From assembly GCF_003149105.1 (NCBI RefSeq), contig NZ_QGDS01000001.1, positions 325,334-389,333 on the forward strand: 64,000 nt of DNA. Direction: 5' to 3'. Under the pieces are notes generated by a model. It saw only the letters and a program-made list of their open reading frames with translations, was not told the origin of the DNA and ran no database searches. Below, one piece after another: positions 60,654 through 64,000 of the stretch. Origin of the DNA: Faecalicatena contorta (GTDB lineage: Bacteria; Bacillota; Clostridia; Lachnospirales; Lachnospiraceae). A program made the translations under genes and the position numbers. Position 1 is the stretch's first letter. Each line of letters opens with the position of its first letter.

Positions 60654-62741
60654 ATGTTTAAAAAATTTGAAATGGAACTGGCCGGCAGAACTCTGCGGGT
60701 AGACGTGGACAGAGTCGGCAAACAGGCAAATGGTGCTGTATTGATGCACTATGGAGATACAACGGTGCTTTGTACGGCAACAGCATCCGAAAAACCAAGA
60801 GAAGGGATTGATTTCTTCCCTCTCAGTGTGGAATATAATGAAAGACTGTACGCCGTAGGCAAAATTCCGGGAGGCTTTAATAAGAGAGAGGGAAAGGCAT
60901 CTGAGAATGCGGTTCTTACCTGCCGTGTTATTGACAGGCCGATGAGACCTTTGTTCCCAAAGGATTACAGAAATGACGTAACTTTGGAGAATCTGGTTAT
61001 GTCTGTGGATCAGGATTGCAGTCCTGAGCTGACAGCAATGCTTGGAGCAGCTATTGCTACAAGTATTTCTGATATTCCTTTCGATGGACCGACTTCTACA
61101 ACACAGGTAGGATTGGTAAACGGAGAGTTTGTGTTCAATCCTACTGCTTCACAAAAAGAAGTTTCAGATCTTACACTTACAGTCGCTTCTACAAAAGAAA
61201 AAGTAATTATGATTGAAGCCGGTGCCAATGAAGTGCCGGAGGCTCAGATGATAGATGCCATTTTTGCAGCACATGAGATGAATCAGCAGGTTATTGCTTT
61301 TATCGAGACAATTGTTGCAGAATGTGGAAAGGAGAAACATTCTTACGAGAGCTGTGCAGTGCCGGAAGAGTTGTTCGCAGCAATCAAAGAAATCGTACCC
61401 CCTTCTGAGATGGAAGAAGCTGTTTTTACAGATGAGAAACAGGTAAGAGAAGAGAATATCCGTGTCATCAAAGACAGACTTGAAAAAGCATTTGCCGAAA
61501 ACGGAGAATGGATGTCTGTATTGGATGAAGCCGTATACCAGTACCAGAAAAAGACTGTCAGAAAGATGATTTTAAAAGACCACAAGCGTCCTGACGGCCG
61601 TGCAATCGACCAGCTCCGTGCTTTAGATGCAGAGATCGATTTGATTCCCAGGGTACACGGTGCTGCAATGTTTACCCGTGGACAGACTCAGATTTGTACT
61701 ATAACCACACTGGCGCCTTTATCTGATGCACAAAGAATTGACGGACTGGATGAAGCAGAAACTTCCAAACGATACATGCATCACTATAATTTCCCGTCTT
61801 ATTCTGTAGGGGAGACCAGACCATCCAGAGGACCGGGACGCCGTGAAATCGGGCATGGCGCACTTGCTGAAAAGGCACTGATACCTGTATTGCCTAGTGA
61901 AGCAGAATTTCCTTATGCAATCCGTACGGTATCAGAGACTTTTGAGTCTAATGGTTCCACCTCACAGGCAAGTATCTGTGCATCCAGTATGTCCCTGATG
62001 GCTGCCGGTGTACCGATTAAAGCAGCAGTAGCAGGTATCTCTGCGGGCCTGGTGACAGGAGATACAGATGATGATTATTTAGTTCTTACAGATATTCAGG
62101 GGCTGGAAGATTTCTTCGGAGACATGGACTTTAAAGTAGCCGGTACTCACAAAGGTATCACAGCTATCCAGATGGATATCAAGATTCATGGACTGACAAG
62201 ACAGATTATTGAAGAAGCAATCGCATCTACCAAGAAAGCAAGGACTTATATCTTAGATGAAGTCATGAACAAAGCTATCGCAGAACCAAGAGCAGAGGTT
62301 GGACAATTTGCACCGAAGATTATGCAGATGCAGATTGATCCTCAGAAAATTGGTGATGTGGTAGGGCAGCGAGGAAAGACCATTAACGCCATTATTGAGC
62401 AGACTGGTGTGAAAATAGATATTACAGACGATGGTGCTGTATCTATCTGTGGAACAGACAAAGAGAACATGGATAACGCAGCAAAAATCATCGTAACAAT
62501 TACTACGGACTTCGAGGCCGGGCAGGTATTTGAAGGAAAGGTAATCAGTATCAAAGAATTTGGTGCATTTTTAGAATTTGCGCCTGGAAAAGAAGGAATG
62601 GTACACATTTCTAAAATTTCCAAAGAAAGAGTAAATAAGGTAGAAGATGTACTCAAACTGGGCGATGTAGTGAAAGTCGTATGTATGGGTAAAGATAAAA
62701 TGGGAAGATTTAGTTTCAGTATGAGAGATGTAGCAGAATAA
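60654..62741 (+). CDS. pnp: Polyribonucleotide nucleotidyltransferase (PNPase)
   Basis: A 695-residue phosphorolytic 3'-5' exoribonuclease. Two RNase PH cores are visible (ending SENAVLTCRVIDRPMRPLFP in the first; GPGRREIGHGALAEKAL and SNGSTSQASICASSMSL in the second), followed by a KH domain (IGDVVGQRGKTINAIIEQTG) and an S1 domain (FEGKVISIKEFGAFLEF). The ATG at 60654 follows AAAGGAGAC; longer frames run back through the leader. It degrades mRNA and can add tails. Confidence 0.97.
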   Translation: MFKKFEMELAGRTLRVDVDRVGKQANGAVLMHYGDTTVLCTATASEKPREGIDFFPLSVEYNERLYAVGKIPGGFNKREGKASENAVLTCRVIDRPMRPLFPKDYRNDVTLENLVMSVDQDCSPELTAMLGAAIATSISDIPFDGPTSTTQVGLVNGEFVFNPTASQKEVSDLTLTVASTKEKVIMIEAGANEVPEAQMIDAIFAAHEMNQQVIAFIETIVAECGKEKHSYESCAVPEELFAAIKEIVPPSEMEEAVFTDEKQVREENIRVIKDRLEKAFAENGEWMSVLDEAVYQYQKKTVRKMILKDHKRPDGRAIDQLRALDAEIDLIPRVHGAAMFTRGQTQICTITTLAPLSDAQRIDGLDEAETSKRYMHHYNFPSYSVGETRPSRGPGRREIGHGALAEKALIPVLPSEAEFPYAIRTVSETFESNGSTSQASICASSMSLMAAGVPIKAAVAGISAGLVTGDTDDDYLVLTDIQGLEDFFGDMDFKVAGTHKGITAIQMDIKIHGLTRQIIEEAIASTKKARTYILDEVMNKAIAEPRAEVGQFAPKIMQMQIDPQKIGDVVGQRGKTINAIIEQTGVKIDITDDGAVSICGTDKENMDNAAKIIVTITTDFEAGQVFEGKVISIKEFGAFLEFAPGKEGMVHISKISKERVNKVEDVLKLGDVVKVVCMGKDKMGRFSFSMRDVAE

Positions 62742-62763
62742 AAAGCTGCCGGTCATATGAGAT

Positions 62764-62809
62764 AAACCCTCCTCAAGGTACTTTCGAAGTGCCTTGGGGA
62801 GGGTTTTTT
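62764..62809 (+). terminator. Terminator after pnp
   Basis: AACCCTCCTCAAGGTACTT and AAGTGCCTTGGGGAGGGTT form a long stem around TCG, followed by T6. Confidence 0.93.
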
Positions 62810-63016
62810 GTATAAATTCTGGCATGTATAAATACAATGAAAAAACCGCTATAAGAAAATTTTTAAGACAATTTAAATTGTTTTGTCAGGTTATCAAGTA
62901 CACTGGCTTGTGCGGAAAGTTCTTCACTGGAATAATGCATTTATTGTAACAAATTTTTTCCTAACCGGCAATTACAACCGCCAAAAATCCATCTTCTCCG
63001 CGCAAATCATTTACAG

Positions 63017-63044
63017 GCATATTTTCAAGATGTCTACATATATT
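63017..63044 (+). promoter_or_regulatory. Sigma-E-like sporulation promoter of spoIIIAA
   Basis: GCATATT (63017-63023) and CATATATT (63037-63044) resemble the -35 (kmATATT) and -10 (CATACAnT) boxes of the mother-cell sigma factor E, 13 bp apart. SpoIIIA operons are sigma-E controlled in Bacillus. Confidence 0.55.
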
Positions 63045-63063
63045 GTTTAAAGAGGTGGACAAG

Positions 63064-64000
63064 ATGAATATAGAAAGCAGAGAACAGCAAGTGCTCCAGG
63101 TGCTTGCAAAGTCTGTCCGGGCTGTTGTAGAAGCGGAGGGACTTGATTTTAGGAAAGTACAGGAGATTCGAATGAGGATTGGGAAGCCTCTCAGCCTGGT
63201 ATATAACAATGAGGAACGGCTTCTGCCGTCAGGACAGGAGCAGGGGCATTTAGTTACTAAGGAGGAAGTTAGAGAGACTTTGGAATATATCAGCCATTAC
63301 TCCCTTTACGCTTATGAACAGGAGATGAGACAGGGATTTATTACGATTGAAGGAGGACATCGTGTGGGTATGATGGGAAAAGCAATACTGGAAGGTAATA
63401 AGGTGAAAAATCTGCAATATATTTCGTCTGTAAATGTAAGAATGTCCCATGAGGTTCTGGGATGCGCGGACAGGGTAATGCCTTTTATTACAAAGAACCG
63501 ACAGGTATGCCATACACTGGTGATTTCGCCGCCCCGCTGCGGGAAGACAACATTAATCCGTGATTTGATACGCCAGATATCTGACGGAAATATGTATACC
63601 AAAGGCTGCACCGTGGGAGTGGTGGATGAACGCTCTGAGATTGGCGGATGTTATCTGGGAATTCCCCAAAATCAATTGGGGATGCGTACGGACATATTAG
63701 ATGGCTGCCCTAAGGCAGAGGGAATGATTATGCTGATACGCTCTATGGCACCTCAGGTCATAGCAGTAGATGAAATTGGGTCCCCCGAGGATATCCATGC
63801 CATTGAATATGCCATGCAGTGCGGCTGTAAGATGATTGCAAGTGTACATGGAATGTCTATGGATGAAGCTACGGATAAGCCTGTGTTGGGAAAACTGATT
63901 CGGGAACGCAGGTTTGAACGTTATATTATACTGGGAAATGAGAGAACCCCCGGAGAAATCCGGGCAGTTTATGATGAACGGGGGAGCCTGTTATGCAAAG
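63064..64000 (+). CDS. spoIIIAA: SpoIIIAA, stage III sporulation ATPase (partial, cut by window end)
   Basis: At least 312 residues are visible with no stop before the window end. The P-loop is SPPRCGKTTLIRDLI, the Walker B region is MAPQVIAVDEIGSPED, and VVDERSEIGGCYLG plus ASVHGMSMDEA are typical of SpoIIIAA, a type II/IV secretion-type ATPase of the SpoIIIA channel between mother cell and forespore. AAGAGGTGG precedes the ATG. It implies that the organism forms spores, and the rest of spoIIIA should follow beyond the edge. Confidence 0.94.
   Translation, partial: MNIESREQQVLQVLAKSVRAVVEAEGLDFRKVQEIRMRIGKPLSLVYNNEERLLPSGQEQGHLVTKEEVRETLEYISHYSLYAYEQEMRQGFITIEGGHRVGMMGKAILEGNKVKNLQYISSVNVRMSHEVLGCADRVMPFITKNRQVCHTLVISPPRCGKTTLIRDLIRQISDGNMYTKGCTVGVVDERSEIGGCYLGIPQNQLGMRTDILDGCPKAEGMIMLIRSMAPQVIAVDEIGSPEDIHAIEYAMQCGCKMIASVHGMSMDEATDKPVLGKLIRERRFERYIILGNERTPGEIRAVYDERGSLLCK

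Larger units (their letters stand above)
62742..63063. other. Intergenic region between pnp and spoIIIAA
   Basis: A 322-bp gap with no gene. It holds the pnp terminator and, near its right end, a sigma-E-like promoter. The middle is AT-rich and shows nothing recognisable. Confidence 0.65.

Noticed and set aside
1..64000. CRISPR arrays, prophage, insertion sequences or integrons
   Set aside because: No regularly spaced direct repeats, transposase, integrase or phage structural genes were seen; the dispersed repeats are irregular in spacing and placed at gene ends.

Overview
The window reads as chromosomal DNA of a spore-forming, strictly anaerobic member of the Clostridia, most likely Lachnospiraceae (inference). 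The reasons are an anaerobic (cobalt-early) cobalamin pathway, two trimeric [FeFe]-hydrogenases of the electron-bifurcating type, a spoIIIAA gene behind a sigma-E-like promoter, purine-rich Shine-Dalgarno sites and moderate GC. No prophage, insertion sequence or CRISPR array was seen.

Region 1 (1-25414, all + strand) is one long B12 locus. It holds the cobalt ECF transporter (cbiM end, cbiN, cbiQ, cbiO), the chelatase cbiK, corrin-ring enzymes (cbiD, L, F, H, ET, A), lower-ligand and nucleotide-loop genes (cobT, cobS, cobC, cbiB, cobD, cbiP), then hemC, a cobA-hemD fusion, a complete oligopeptide/nickel-type ABC transporter, a double-domain cobU, cbiC and sirC. cbiG, cbiJ, the early hem genes and a cobalamin adenosyltransferase are not in the window. 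Many genes overlap by 4-20 bp. Most of the longer gaps are filled by copies of one family of hairpin repeats, in about 50-nt and 100-nt forms.

Region 2 (25500-34850) has a tRNA-Gly(CCC) gene and a patatin-like phospholipase between two very similar terminators. It is followed by a surface-glycan block: a hexapeptide acyltransferase, a GT2 glycosyltransferase, a MITE-like inverted repeat, and a minus-strand operon rfbF-rfbG-rfbH-SDR-rfbC-like for a CDP-linked deoxysugar.

Region 3 (34784-50852) is the hydrogenase locus. A minus-strand operon (DRTGG protein, RsbW-like ATPase, hydrogenase-like Fe-S protein, second DRTGG protein, PHP protein) diverges from a plus-strand run: hydC1, ATPase, 2Fe-2S ferredoxin, hydB1, hydA1, a hydrogenase-PAS sensor and a SpoIIE-type phosphatase. 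A second hydC2-hydB2-hydA2 operon follows from its own promoter. Catalytic hydrogenases, hydrogenase-derived sensors and phospho-signalling parts together look like an H2/redox-sensing control system that is only partly described; it is the best candidate here for a new system.

Region 4 (50863-64000) is mostly housekeeping: a folate operon (folC, folE, an HD-domain hydrolase, folP, folB-folK fusion), aroA and tyrA on the minus strand, a chemotaxis receptor, rpsO, pnp with a long structured leader, and the start of spoIIIAA, cut by the window end. All functional calls come from reading motifs and family resemblance; no database search was run.
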